Notes: generated from the letters alone by a model not told the origin. A stretch of 64,000 bases of DNA from Streptomyces sp. NBC_01439 (GCF_036227605.1 NZ_CP109487.1:6261501-6325500), one strand, 5' to 3'. Positions 26,729-35,348 are shown, numbered from the stretch's first letter. Translations and numbers: made by a program.

Positions 26729-28351
26729 GTGAACAGCAGCAACCTACCCACCGTGTCCGTCGTGGTCATCGCGTACAACGACGCCGGTCTCGTGGGCGAG
26801 GCCGTTTCCTCGGCCCTCGCCCAGGGCCCGGTGGTCGCCGAGGTCATCGCGGTGAACGACGCCTCGTCCGACGGCACCGCACGGGTGCTGGACGAACTGG
26901 CCGCAGAGCACCCCCGCCTCAAGGTCGTGCACCGGACGGAGAACAGCGGGGGGTGCGGCACCCCGCGCAACGACGGGATCGCGACTGCTTCCGGCCGGTA
27001 CGTGCTCTTCCTCGACAGCGACGACGTCCTGCCGCCGGGGGCCGCCGAAGCCCTCGTGCGCACCGCCGAGGAACACCGCGCCCCGGTCACCGTCGGCGCG
27101 GCGGTACGGCGCGAGCTACCCCAGCACCACGACGTCCCGTGGATGCCGGGGCTGCACACGCCGGGCGAGGTGATCGAGCGGCCGGTGGACCGGCCCGAGC
27201 TCGTCCGCGACACCCTCTGCGTCAACAAGCTGTACGAGCGCGCCTTCCTCCAGGAGCACGGCCTGCGCTTCCCCGATGGCCGGTTCATCTACGAGGACTT
27301 CGTCTTCACCGCCCGCGTGCTCGCCGCGGCCCCCCGCATCGCCGTCACCGGCGACCTCGTCTACGTCTGGCACGTGCGCCGCAGCGCGGCCCAGGTGTCG
27401 ATCTCCCTGGACCGCAAGGACGTCGGGAACTGGCGCTCCCGCATCGAGGCCCACCGCACGGCCGCCCGGATCCTCGCCGAGGCCTCCCCGGTGCTGGGCA
27501 GCGCCTGCCGGGTGAAGTTCCTCGAGTACGACCTGCGCATGTACCTGCGCGAGCTCGGCCGGGACCCCGAGTACCAGGCCGCCTGGTGGACCCTGACCCG
27601 CGAATACGTCGACACCTTCCCCGAGGCCGACATCGAGTCCGCCGCGGCCCACGCCCGCTGGATCGTTTCCGTGCTGCGCGCCACCGCGACCCCGCCCGCC
27701 GATGTCGAGCGGCTCACCCGGCTGGCCGCCGAACCGCCGCGGCTGCTGCCCCCGTACGCGACCGGTCCCACCGGAGTTCCGGTGTGGAGCGAGGAGCTCC
27801 CGGTCGAGCTGGCGGGTCTCTCCGCGCTGCCGGTCGGCGAGCTGCCCGTCACCGTCGACGCCGAACCGGCCGGCCGCGCCGCCGTCCGGATCCGCGTGCA
27901 CGACCTGTACGGGCGCCTCGCCGAGGCCGGGCCCGTCACCGCGCAGCTGAGCTTCAAGCTCCGTGCGGGCGGCGAGGCGGTCTTCGCGCAGCCGGTCGAG
28001 CTGCACTCCGACCCCGACCGCAGCGGCGGCTGGATCGCCGTGCTGCCGTTCCGCCTCGCCGATTTGGCCGTCACGGGCCGCCGCCAGGGGGTGCGCAGGA
28101 TGCAGGCGTGGAACGTCGGGGTGGGCGTGCAGTGTGCCGACGGGAGCTCGGTGTTCACCTCCTTGCGCCCCCGGGGCCGACTGCTTCGCCGTCGGGCGCT
28201 GCCCAGCAGCCGGTACGGTGTGCTGCTGGCGCAGCCTTACCGGACGGGGGCCGGCGCCCTCGCGCTGCGCCTCGCGCCCGGCGCCGAGGGCGCGCTGTAC
28301 CTCGTGCGCAACCGCCTCGACCGGGCCCGGGCGGGCCGTGGGGCGGGCTGA
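26729..28351 (+). CDS. glycosyltransferase family 2, stand-alone paralogue of the TagF-fusion N-terminus
   Basis: 540 aa from the GTG at 26729 (VNSSNLPTVSVVVIAYNDAG). The GT-A domain holds VSVVVIAYND, VNDASSDGT, the segment ENSGGCGTPRNDGIATASG and the metal-binding DxD-type FLDSDD. The middle (IYEDFVFTARVL, KFLEYDLRMYLREL) matches residue by residue the first half of the bifunctional protein at 30759-33638. The C-terminal 180 residues look like a beta-sandwich module (ELPVTVDAEPAGRAAVRIRV). There is no membrane segment, so it acts in the cytoplasm on an activated sugar. Substrate unknown; it is probably part of wall-polymer synthesis because of its neighbours. Confidence 0.88.
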   Translation: MNSSNLPTVSVVVIAYNDAGLVGEAVSSALAQGPVVAEVIAVNDASSDGTARVLDELAAEHPRLKVVHRTENSGGCGTPRNDGIATASGRYVLFLDSDDVLPPGAAEALVRTAEEHRAPVTVGAAVRRELPQHHDVPWMPGLHTPGEVIERPVDRPELVRDTLCVNKLYERAFLQEHGLRFPDGRFIYEDFVFTARVLAAAPRIAVTGDLVYVWHVRRSAAQVSISLDRKDVGNWRSRIEAHRTAARILAEASPVLGSACRVKFLEYDLRMYLRELGRDPEYQAAWWTLTREYVDTFPEADIESAAAHARWIVSVLRATATPPADVERLTRLAAEPPRLLPPYATGPTGVPVWSEELPVELAGLSALPVGELPVTVDAEPAGRAAVRIRVHDLYGRLAEAGPVTAQLSFKLRAGGEAVFAQPVELHSDPDRSGGWIAVLPFRLADLAVTGRRQGVRRMQAWNVGVGVQCADGSSVFTSLRPRGRLLRRRALPSSRYGVLLAQPYRTGAGALALRLAPGAEGALYLVRNRLDRARAGRGAG

Positions 28352-28405
28352 GGCCCCGTAGGCGGTCCCGGCCGCAGGCCTGCACACCGCCGCGCCCTCG
28401 ATCCC

Positions 28406-28441
28406 GAAGTCGGACAGGACCAAGAAGTCGGACAGGACCAA
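28406..28441 (+). repeat. perfect 18-bp tandem direct repeat before galE
   Basis: The unit GAAGTCGGACAGGACCAA occurs twice, head to tail (28406-28423, 28424-28441), and the second copy runs into the galE ribosome binding site AAGGAG. Confidence 0.9.
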
Positions 28442-28451
28442 GGAGACACAC

Positions 28452-29465
28452 ATGACGTTTCTGATCACCGGTGGCGCCGGATACATCGGCGCGCACGTCG
28501 TCCGCGCGATGCGGCTCGCGGGGGAGGAGGTCGTCGTCTTCGACGACCTCTCCACGGGCGACGAGGACCGCGTACCGGAAGGCGTCCCGCTGGTGGTCGG
28601 CTCCGTCCTCGACCGGCTGGCCGTGGAGGAGGTCATCCGCAAGCACAAGATCACCGGCGTGGTGCACCTGGCGGGCAAGAAGCAGGTCGGCGAGTCCGTC
28701 GAGAAGCCGATGTACTACTACCACGAGAACGTGCAGGGCCTGGCCGTCCTGCTCCAGGCCGTGGCCGACGCGGGCGTCCGCAACTTCCTCTTCTCCTCCT
28801 CCGCCTCCGTCTACGGCATGCCCGACGTGGACCTGGTCACCGAGGACACCCCGTGCAAGCCGCTGAGCCCCTACGGCGAGACCAAGCTGGCCGGAGAGTG
28901 GCTGGTGCGCGCCGCGGGCAGGGCGCACGGCATCTCCACCGCCTGCCTGCGCTACTTCAACGTGGCGGGCGCCGCGACCCCGGAGCTCGCCGACACCGGC
29001 GTTTTCAACCTGGTCCCGATGGTCTTCGAGCGCTACGACGCCGGCCAGGGCGCCAAGATCTTCGGTGACGACTACCCGACCCCCGACGGCACCTGCATCC
29101 GCGACTACATCCACGTCGAGGACCTCGCGGAGGCCCATGTGGCGGCCGCCCGCAAGCTGGCCGAGTGGGCCGCGGCCGGCGACCACAAGGACCTCACCGT
29201 CAACATCGGGCGCGGCGAGGGCGTATCGGTCGCCGAGATGGTCGAGCTCATGAACGAGAACACCGGGCACGACATCGCCCCCGTGATCAGCCCGCGCCGC
29301 CCGGGCGACCCGGCGAAGGTCGTGGCCTCGGCCGACAAGATCACCGGGGAGCTGGGTTGGAAGGCCCGGCACGACGTCCGCGAGATGGTCGTCTCCGCCT
29401 GGGCGGGCTGGGAGGCCAACAAGGTGGCCCGCAAGGACGCCCACCGGGACGTCCACAAGCCCTGA
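28452..29465 (+). CDS. galE: UDP-glucose 4-epimerase
   Basis: 337-aa extended short-chain dehydrogenase. The NAD-binding GGAGYIG is at residues 7-13, the catalytic pair Tyr141-x-x-x-Lys145 is in SPYGETK with Ser at 115-117 (SSSASVYG), and RYFNVAGA and RDYIHVEDLA are the usual epimerase segments. It interconverts UDP-glucose and UDP-galactose (or the N-acetylated sugars) in the cytoplasm and so supplies sugar donors for the wall-polymer glycosyltransferases around it. The ATG at 28452 follows AAGGAGACACAC. Confidence 0.94.
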   Translation: MTFLITGGAGYIGAHVVRAMRLAGEEVVVFDDLSTGDEDRVPEGVPLVVGSVLDRLAVEEVIRKHKITGVVHLAGKKQVGESVEKPMYYYHENVQGLAVLLQAVADAGVRNFLFSSSASVYGMPDVDLVTEDTPCKPLSPYGETKLAGEWLVRAAGRAHGISTACLRYFNVAGAATPELADTGVFNLVPMVFERYDAGQGAKIFGDDYPTPDGTCIRDYIHVEDLAEAHVAAARKLAEWAAAGDHKDLTVNIGRGEGVSVAEMVELMNENTGHDIAPVISPRRPGDPAKVVASADKITGELGWKARHDVREMVVSAWAGWEANKVARKDAHRDVHKP

Positions 29466-29481
29466 CCGGGCGGAAGCCGAT

Positions 29482-29517
29482 CCGTACGTGCCGTACGTGC
29501 CGCACGTGCCGTATGTG
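29482..29517 (+). repeat. four tandem 9-bp repeats (CCGTACGTG)
   Basis: Units at 29482-29490, 29491-29499, 29500-29508 and 29509-29517 read CCGTACGTG twice, then CCGCACGTG and CCGTATGTG. The last copy overlaps the left end of the long palindrome. Confidence 0.85.
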
Positions 29518-29569
29518 AAGCAGCAGCCCGCCCCGGACGCGTCCGGGGCGGGCTGCTGCTTCACATACG
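29510..29569. terminator. 60-bp perfect palindrome, bidirectional terminator between galE and GT4
   Basis: Every base from 29510 to 29539 pairs with 29540-29569, with no intervening loop in the DNA (centre GACG/CGTC). It lies between the convergent galE and the minus-strand GT4 gene, so it can terminate both transcripts. Confidence 0.85.
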
Positions 29570-29589
29570 TGCCGGGGAGCGGGCGGCGG

Positions 29590-30762
29590 TCAGCGCTCCA
29601 GGAAGGAGAACAGCTCTTCCCACCGGTCGGTGATCTCGGGGCTGGAGTACCGCTTGACCGAACGGAAGGCGTTGTCCCCGAGCCGGTCGCGCAGCTCCCG
29701 GTCGGACATCAGCTCGCGCAGGTGGCCGGCCAGCTCCATCGTGTTGCCCAGCCGGGCCAGCAGCCCGTCCTCGCCGTGCTCGACGATCTCCCGTACGCCC
29801 GGCGCGCAGTCGAAGGCGGCCGGCGGCACGCCCGCCGCCATCGCTTCCAGCAGCGTGATCGGGAAGCCCTCGGCCCGTGAGGCCTGGGCGAAGACCGAGG
29901 CTCCGCGCAGGGCGCCCAGTACGTCGGCGGTGCTTCCCATCCACTCCACGGAGTCGTCCAGGCCCAGCGAGGTGCAGTACGCCTTCAGCGTCGCCTCCTC
30001 CGTGCCCGCCCCGTAGATCCGCAGGGTCCAGTCGGGGTGGTGCGGTGCGACGTCCGCCCAGGTGTCGAGCAGCAGGTCGACGCCCTTCTCGAAGGCGAGG
30101 CGGCCGACGCACGCCACGACCTTCTCCGTGCGGGGCGCGGGGGAGTCGGGCATGAAGGGCAGCGGGTTCGGCATGCTCCCCACGTTCTCCATGCCGGCCC
30201 GGATCCACAGGTCCGCGTCCTCGGCGGTGAGCACCAGCAGCCGGTCGACCTGCGGGTAGAAGCGGCGGACCCGCTCCCCGCGGGTGGACTTCTGGCTGGC
30301 CTCGAAGGACTCGTGGCTCATCCCGATGACGGTGAGCCCCTTGGTGTCGGCGAGCGCCACCCACTCCATCGCCCAGACCTGGGTGACGATGACGACACCG
30401 CCCGGACGGGCTGCCCGCAGCAGCTCGCTCAGCCGCTCCGCCTTGACCCGCATCTGCGCCCGCCGGGCTGCCTGGCGGCGCCGCTCGGGCGCGTTCAGCC
30501 GGCCCTTGATCCCGCGCAGCCGGCGGGCCGACGGCGGGTGTGCGTCGTAGAGCGTGGTCATCTCGTACGGCAGACCCTGCGGCAGCTTCTGCCGGATGTC
30601 GTCGGCGACCGGGGCGATGCCCACGATGTGCACCCGGTGGCCGCGATCGGTGAACTGCCGGGCCATCTGGTGCGACCAGGTGGTCACGCCGCCGATCTCG
30701 TCGACGTTGTTGGAGACGATGAAGATGTCACGGCCGCCCGGGGTGGCGGTCTGCTGGCTCAC
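29590..30762 (-). CDS. glycosyltransferase family 4 (GT-B fold)
   Basis: 390 aa. The N-terminal Rossmann half contains IFIVSNNVDEIGGVTTWSHQMARQFTDRG; the C-terminal donor-binding half has VACVGRLAFEKGVDLLL, the RIYGAGTEE segment and the EGFPITLLEAMAAGVPPAAFD signature with the conserved E-x7-E pair typical of retaining GT4 enzymes. No membrane segment. It probably transfers a nucleotide sugar to a wall-polymer intermediate. Its GTG start overlaps the stop of the TagF-like gene by 4 bp (GTGA), so the two are translationally coupled and belong to one minus-strand operon. Confidence 0.9.
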   Translation of the reverse strand: MSQQTATPGGRDIFIVSNNVDEIGGVTTWSHQMARQFTDRGHRVHIVGIAPVADDIRQKLPQGLPYEMTTLYDAHPPSARRLRGIKGRLNAPERRRQAARRAQMRVKAERLSELLRAARPGGVVIVTQVWAMEWVALADTKGLTVIGMSHESFEASQKSTRGERVRRFYPQVDRLLVLTAEDADLWIRAGMENVGSMPNPLPFMPDSPAPRTEKVVACVGRLAFEKGVDLLLDTWADVAPHHPDWTLRIYGAGTEEATLKAYCTSLGLDDSVEWMGSTADVLGALRGASVFAQASRAEGFPITLLEAMAAGVPPAAFDCAPGVREIVEHGEDGLLARLGNTMELAGHLRELMSDRELRDRLGDNAFRSVKRYSSPEITDRWEELFSFLER

Positions 30763-33638
30763 TTGCCGCTCCTGGTGAAGAACTTCTCTACGATCTGGCG
30801 GGCTGCGTCCCCGCGGTCGTACTCGCCGAACTCGGCGAGGAAACGCTGCCGTGCCTGGGCGTACTTGACGTCGGCCTCCTCGAAGGCCGCGAGGGCCTGG
30901 AGGAGTTCGTCCGCCGTGGCCACCACCGGGCCCGGGGCCTTCTCCTTCAGGTCGAAGTACGTGCCGCGGATGTCGGTGGCGTACTTCTCGTAGTCGTACG
31001 CGAAGAACAGCATCGGCCGGTCCAGGACCGCGTAGTCGAACATCACGGACGAGTAGTCGGTGATCAGACCGTCGGCGAGGGCCAGCAGCGGGGTGATGTC
31101 GTGGTGCCGGGACACGTCGATGACGCGGCCCGCGACGGACGGCGGCAGCGAGACGCTGTTGAGGTAGTGGGTCCGCACCAGCAGCGTGAAGCGGTCGCCG
31201 AGCCGGTCCGCGAACTCCTCCACGTCGAAGGGGAAGTCGAAGCCCTCCACCGCGCCGTCCGCGCCCGCCCGGAAGGTCGGCGCGTACAGCAGCACCTTCT
31301 TGTCCGGGTCGATGCCGAGCTCGCCCGCGAGGGGCCCGCGCACCCGCTCACCGCTGTTCGACTCGGCCCGGTGCACCTCGACGAGGGCGTCGTTGCGCGG
31401 GTAGCCCGTGCGCAGCAGCACCTCGTCGCGCAGCCGGAAGCCCTTGGCGAGGGTGCGGGTGTCGTGCTCGGAGCGGATCAGGAAGTGGTCGAAGCGGTCC
31501 ACGGCCGCCTGGAAACGGGCCTGGCCGGCCCGGCCCTGCGCCTTGGTCCGGGGCTCGTGGAAGCCCATCCGCTTGAGCGCCGAGCCGTGCCAGGTCTGGA
31601 TGTACGTGGTGCCCGGGCGCTTGGCCAGCGCCAGCGGGAAGCCCTGGTTGTCGACCCAGTACTCGGCCTGCGCGAGGGCGCGCAGGTACGGCCAGCTCCA
31701 GCGCTTGACCAGGGTGGCCTCCTTGGGGAAGCCGGTGGGCTTGGCGCCCGCGTACGACCAGATCGCCTCGAACGGCGCGCCCTGGCGGACCAGCTCCTCG
31801 TAGATCGCCTTGGGGCTGTCGCTGTACTGCTTGCCCATGTGGCTCTCGAAGACGACCGTGCCCTTCTTGATCGGCAGCTTCGAGAAGACCTCGTGGTAGA
31901 CCTTCACCTTCTGCTCGCCGGAGCCCATGTTGCGGCGGGCCCGCAGTGCCTTGCGCAGGCCCCGCTTGACCACGCCGGCCGCCTTGCCCTGTATGGCGTT
32001 GTTGATCAGCGACTGGGTGCGGACGGCGGCGGCGCCCTCGGCGCTCAGCACGTAGCTGAGATTGCCCTTCTTGGTCATCTGGGGCCCGAAGCGGTCGGAG
32101 ACCAACCGGGTCAGCCGCGGGCGCACGCGCAGCCGGGCCGCCGACTCCAGGTCGACCCCGCCGATCGCGACACGGGTGGTGATCCGTTCGCCGCCCGCGG
32201 TCAGCTTGAGGCGGACGTCCCAGACGGCGTCGATGATGCCGAGCGGACGGACCGTGCTCGCGACGTCGGCGGTGCCGGTCCACTCGATCGTGTCACCGGC
32301 GTGGCGGACGGTTTCCACCGGGAAGCTGAAGGAGCGCACGCCGATCTGCCGGCGGGCCCGGAACTCCAGCGTGGCCTTCAGCGCCGCGTCGGCCGGGATC
32401 CGGCCCAGCGGGTTCACCACGGAGCCGGACAGGGTGACCGTGCCGCGGCCGTCGTCCTCGTAGGAGGTGAGCCGGTTGCCCAGGGTGAGGGAGGTGAGCG
32501 GCGTGGTGTGGAAGGCCTGCTCGGTGACGTCCAGTATCCGGCGGGCCTCGGCACCGTCGGGACCGTCGATGTGCTGCGCGCACCAGTAGACGCGCCCGTC
32601 GCGCTCGGCGAGGGGGGAGGTGAGCCGGCCCTTGTTGGTCATGGCGTCGGCGGCCGGGAGCAGGTTGTCCCAGTCCTCCTTGCCCAGCAGGTACGCGCAG
32701 ATCGCCTGGAGGTACGTGACGTTCTCGTACGCCGCCGGGTCGATCCCCTCCAGGTAGCCGTTGGCGAGGCGGGCGAACTCCTGGCGGTATTCGTCGCTCA
32801 GCAGCGGCAGGTCGCGCAGGTGCAGGACGAGGTCGTGCTTGAGGAACTTGGCGTCCTTCGCGGACTTGATGTCCGTGTGGCCCTTTTCGGCCAACAGGGC
32901 GTCGACGCGGCGGTGGATCTCCATCCGGTGGACGAAGTTCGCGATCTCGTGGCGCCGGTTGCTGATCGACAGGGCCGCGGCCTTCTCGACCACGTTCCAG
33001 TAGTAGACGTGGTTCGGGATCAGCGTGATGCGGCGGGCGGCCACGTAGGCCTGCGCGGAGAACAGCAGGTCCTCGTAGTGGATGCCGACCGGGAACTCCA
33101 GTCCCTGCTCCAGCAGGAACGCGCGCCGGTAGCACTTGTTCGTGGAGAGGGTGTCGTAGACCAGCAGGTCGGGATACTCGGTGATCGACTCCAGGGTGCG
33201 GGTGCGCGAGTAGATCCAGGGGTACCACTCGGTGGTCTTGCCCCACCGGTTGTCGAGGTGCACGCGTACGCACATGCCCGCGACCAGGTCGGATCCGGTC
33301 CGCTCGGCGGCGTCCAGCATGTTCCGGCAGGCGTTGCGCTCCAGCACGTCGTCGCTGTCGAGGAACATCACGTACGTTCCGGTGGCCTGCTGGATGCCGT
33401 GGTTGCGCGGCGCACCGCAGCCGCCGCTGTTCTCCGGCAGCTGGAAGGCGCGCACCCTCCCCGGATGTGCAGATTCCAGTTCCTGGGCGACCGCGTACGA
33501 GCGGTCCTTGCTGCAGTCGTCGACGATCACGACTTCGACGCTGTGCAGGGTCTGGTCCAGAACCGACCGGACTGCTGTCGGCAGACGCTCTGCGTCGTTG
33601 TAGACGATGACGACCACGGAGACGTCGGGCACGTGCAC
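30759..33638 (-). CDS. bifunctional glycosyltransferase 2 / CDP-glycerol glycerophosphotransferase (TagF-like)
   Basis: 959 aa. Residues 1-350 form a GT2 domain (VSVVVIVYNDAERLP, ENSGGCGAPRNHGI, FLDSDDVLE); 370-540 is a beta-rich linker; 560-955 is a TagF-type polymerase domain with WHGSALKRMGFHEP, LLYAPTFRAG and ITDYSSVMFDYAVLDRP. TagF enzymes polymerise glycerol phosphate from CDP-glycerol onto a lipid carrier at the inner face of the membrane; the added GT2 domain suggests an alternating sugar/polyol-phosphate polymer. Start GTG 33638 with AAGGGA close upstream; a second GTG two codons on is also possible. First gene of a two-gene minus-strand operon with GT4. Confidence 0.92.
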   Translation of the reverse strand: MHVPDVSVVVIVYNDAERLPTAVRSVLDQTLHSVEVVIVDDCSKDRSYAVAQELESAHPGRVRAFQLPENSGGCGAPRNHGIQQATGTYVMFLDSDDVLERNACRNMLDAAERTGSDLVAGMCVRVHLDNRWGKTTEWYPWIYSRTRTLESITEYPDLLVYDTLSTNKCYRRAFLLEQGLEFPVGIHYEDLLFSAQAYVAARRITLIPNHVYYWNVVEKAAALSISNRRHEIANFVHRMEIHRRVDALLAEKGHTDIKSAKDAKFLKHDLVLHLRDLPLLSDEYRQEFARLANGYLEGIDPAAYENVTYLQAICAYLLGKEDWDNLLPAADAMTNKGRLTSPLAERDGRVYWCAQHIDGPDGAEARRILDVTEQAFHTTPLTSLTLGNRLTSYEDDGRGTVTLSGSVVNPLGRIPADAALKATLEFRARRQIGVRSFSFPVETVRHAGDTIEWTGTADVASTVRPLGIIDAVWDVRLKLTAGGERITTRVAIGGVDLESAARLRVRPRLTRLVSDRFGPQMTKKGNLSYVLSAEGAAAVRTQSLINNAIQGKAAGVVKRGLRKALRARRNMGSGEQKVKVYHEVFSKLPIKKGTVVFESHMGKQYSDSPKAIYEELVRQGAPFEAIWSYAGAKPTGFPKEATLVKRWSWPYLRALAQAEYWVDNQGFPLALAKRPGTTYIQTWHGSALKRMGFHEPRTKAQGRAGQARFQAAVDRFDHFLIRSEHDTRTLAKGFRLRDEVLLRTGYPRNDALVEVHRAESNSGERVRGPLAGELGIDPDKKVLLYAPTFRAGADGAVEGFDFPFDVEEFADRLGDRFTLLVRTHYLNSVSLPPSVAGRVIDVSRHHDITPLLALADGLITDYSSVMFDYAVLDRPMLFFAYDYEKYATDIRGTYFDLKEKAPGPVVATADELLQALAAFEEADVKYAQARQRFLAEFGEYDRGDAARQIVEKFFTRSGK

Positions 33639-33647
33639 CTCGATCCC

Positions 33648-33668
33648 TTCGTTTCGTTTCGTTTCGTT
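33648..33668 (-). repeat. pentanucleotide repeat (AACGA)4 in the tagF-like leader
   Basis: On the minus strand four copies of AACGA directly precede the GGGA ribosome binding site of the TagF-like gene (plus strand TTCGT repeats at 33648-33668). Confidence 0.85.
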
Positions 33669-33692
33669 CAGCTGATTCCGCTTATCTCGTCC

Positions 33693-33698
33693 ACGCTA
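33693..33698 (-). promoter_or_regulatory. -10-like hexamer for the TagF-like operon
   Basis: On the minus strand TAGCGT lies 55 nt before the start codon, so the pentanucleotide repeat would be in the transcribed leader. No firm -35. Confidence 0.3.
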
Positions 33699-33826
33699 CC
33701 GTGTGCCGCCCTCGACTCCCGCAGCCCGACTCCCGCTCGACCCTCGCCGTGCATACTTCTAAGGAAGAGGTGTGAGGAGGGTCCGGCCGCCGACAATCAC
33801 CCGTTCGGATCCAGCAGGAAGTGTTC

Positions 33827-34828
33827 ATGACGAAGCTGTCCGTAGTTGTCCCCTGCTTCAACGAAGAAGCCGTCATCGACAGCTTCGATGTGGAGATCCG
33901 GAGGGTCCTGGACGCCCTCCCCGTCGAGTACGAGGTCTGCTACGTCGACGACGGAAGCCGCGACGGCACCCTCGACAAGCTCCGGAAGATCGCCGCCGAA
34001 CACGGCGAAGAGACCCGCTACGTCTCCTTCAGCCGGAACTTCGGCAAGGAGGCCGGCATGCTCGCGGGTCTGCGCGAGGCCACGGGCGACGCCGTAGTGA
34101 TCATGGATGCGGACCTCCAGCACCCGCCGGAGCTCATCGCGACCATGCTGGAGCACTACCGGCAGGGACACGACCAGATCATCGCCCGCCGCACGCGCGA
34201 GGGCGACAAGAAGCTCCGCTCCGCCCTCAGCAGCCTCTACTACCGGGGCGTCAACCGCTGGGTCGACGTGGAGCTCACCGACGGCGTCGGTGACTTCCGC
34301 ATGCTTTCGCGCCCGGCCGTGGACGCCCTGCTGTCGCTGCCGGAGTACAACCGCTTCTCCAAGGGGCTGTTCTCCTGGATCGGCTTCGACACCGTCCACT
34401 TCGACTACCGCAACGCGCAGCGCGAGGCCGGCGAGACGAAGTGGAAGTTCGGCGCCCTGCTGAACTACGGCATGGACGGCCTGATCTCCTTCAACAACAA
34501 GCCGCTGCGCATCGGGATCTGGTTCGGCGTGTCGCTGGTCGCCCTGACCGGCCTGTACGCCCTGTGGATCACGATCATGGCGATCACCAACGGCGTCGAG
34601 TCCCCGGGGTACGTCACCCTCGTGGCCATCATCACAGGCCTGGGCGGCGTACAGTTGATCATGTTGGGCCTGATCGGCGAGTACATCGGCCGCATCTACT
34701 ACGAGGCCAAGCGCAGGCCGCACTTCCTGGTGAAGGAAGCGCACGGAGCACAGCCGCTCCCGCGGACCGACGACCGGCCGGCGGCCCCGGTCGCAGAGCC
34801 TACGATCGTGGAGCGCAGCGCCCGATGA
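33827..34828 (+). CDS. polyprenyl-phosphate glycosyltransferase, GtrB/dolichyl-phosphate mannose synthase type
   Basis: 333 aa from the ATG at 33827 (MTKLSVVVPCFNEEAVIDSF); AGGAA six bases upstream makes this better than the GTG at 33821. The GT2 domain has CYVDDGSRDGT, FGKEAGMLAGL, MDADLQHPPEL and the DFRMLSRPAVDALLSLPE signature of this subfamily. Two C-terminal membrane helices (about 230-255 and 265-290) anchor it. It moves a sugar from a nucleotide donor to undecaprenyl phosphate on the inner face. It is paired with a GtrA flippase (ATGA overlap), the normal arrangement for decorating wall polymers outside the cell. Confidence 0.92.
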   Translation: MTKLSVVVPCFNEEAVIDSFDVEIRRVLDALPVEYEVCYVDDGSRDGTLDKLRKIAAEHGEETRYVSFSRNFGKEAGMLAGLREATGDAVVIMDADLQHPPELIATMLEHYRQGHDQIIARRTREGDKKLRSALSSLYYRGVNRWVDVELTDGVGDFRMLSRPAVDALLSLPEYNRFSKGLFSWIGFDTVHFDYRNAQREAGETKWKFGALLNYGMDGLISFNNKPLRIGIWFGVSLVALTGLYALWITIMAITNGVESPGYVTLVAIITGLGGVQLIMLGLIGEYIGRIYYEAKRRPHFLVKEAHGAQPLPRTDDRPAAPVAEPTIVERSAR

Positions 34829-35256
34829 GCCGCAAGGACCAGCTCGGCCAGGTGTTCAGATTCGCCCTCGTGGGCGGAGTCAACACCGGCACCTTCTTCG
34901 TCATCTACCTGCTCCTGCACCCGTGGATGCCGTACTTCGCCGCCTACTCCCTCGCCTTCGTCCTGGCGATGGTCGGCTCGTTCTTCATGAACACCTACTT
35001 CACCTACCGGACCCGGCCGACCTGGAAGAAGTTCTTCCTCTTCCCGCTGACGAACATCACCAACTTCGTCATCCAGTCCGTCGGCCTCTACGCGCTGGTG
35101 ACCTGGGCCGGGATGGACACCCGGATCGCCCCCCTGGTCGCAGCGGTCGTGGCCATCCCGTTCACCTTCCTGCTCTCCCGCAAGATCCTCGTCCCGGGTG
35201 CCGCCCGGGCCGAGGAGGCCCCCGTCGTGGAGGCGGGGTCCTCGTCCAGGGTCTGA
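34825..35256 (+). CDS. GtrA-family membrane protein (glycolipid flippase)
   Basis: 143 aa with four hydrophobic helices: FRFALVGGVNTGTFFVIYLLL, PYFAAYSLAFVLAMVGSFFMN, FPLTNITNFVIQSVGLYALV and IAPLVAAVVAIPFTFLLSRKIL. The FALVGGVNT and SFFMNTYFTYR motifs are typical of GtrA. GtrA proteins are thought to flip undecaprenyl-phosphate-linked sugars to the outer leaflet. Its ATG overlaps the stop of the GtrB-type gene in ATGA, so the two are coupled. The tail is short and polar. Confidence 0.92.
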   Translation: MSRKDQLGQVFRFALVGGVNTGTFFVIYLLLHPWMPYFAAYSLAFVLAMVGSFFMNTYFTYRTRPTWKKFFLFPLTNITNFVIQSVGLYALVTWAGMDTRIAPLVAAVVAIPFTFLLSRKILVPGAARAEEAPVVEAGSSSRV

Positions 35257-35287
35257 AACCCCCGCGCAGCCCCGCGCGCCCACCCCG

Positions 35288-35293
35288 TAGATT
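35288..35293 (+). promoter_or_regulatory. proB: -10-like element before proB
   Basis: TAGATT, same sequence as upstream of ndk, would start a leader of about 63 nt made largely of 15-bp repeats. Confidence 0.35.
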
Positions 35294-35303
35294 GAGACGG
35301 CAG

Positions 35304-35348
35304 GCATCTCGGCGACGCGCATTTCGCCGACGGGCATTTCGGCAAGGG
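35304..35348 (+). repeat. three degenerate 15-bp repeats in the proB leader
   Basis: GCATCTCGGCGACGC, GCATTTCGCCGACGG and GCATTTCGGCAAGGG lie head to tail; the third runs toward the Shine-Dalgarno region of proB. Confidence 0.75.
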
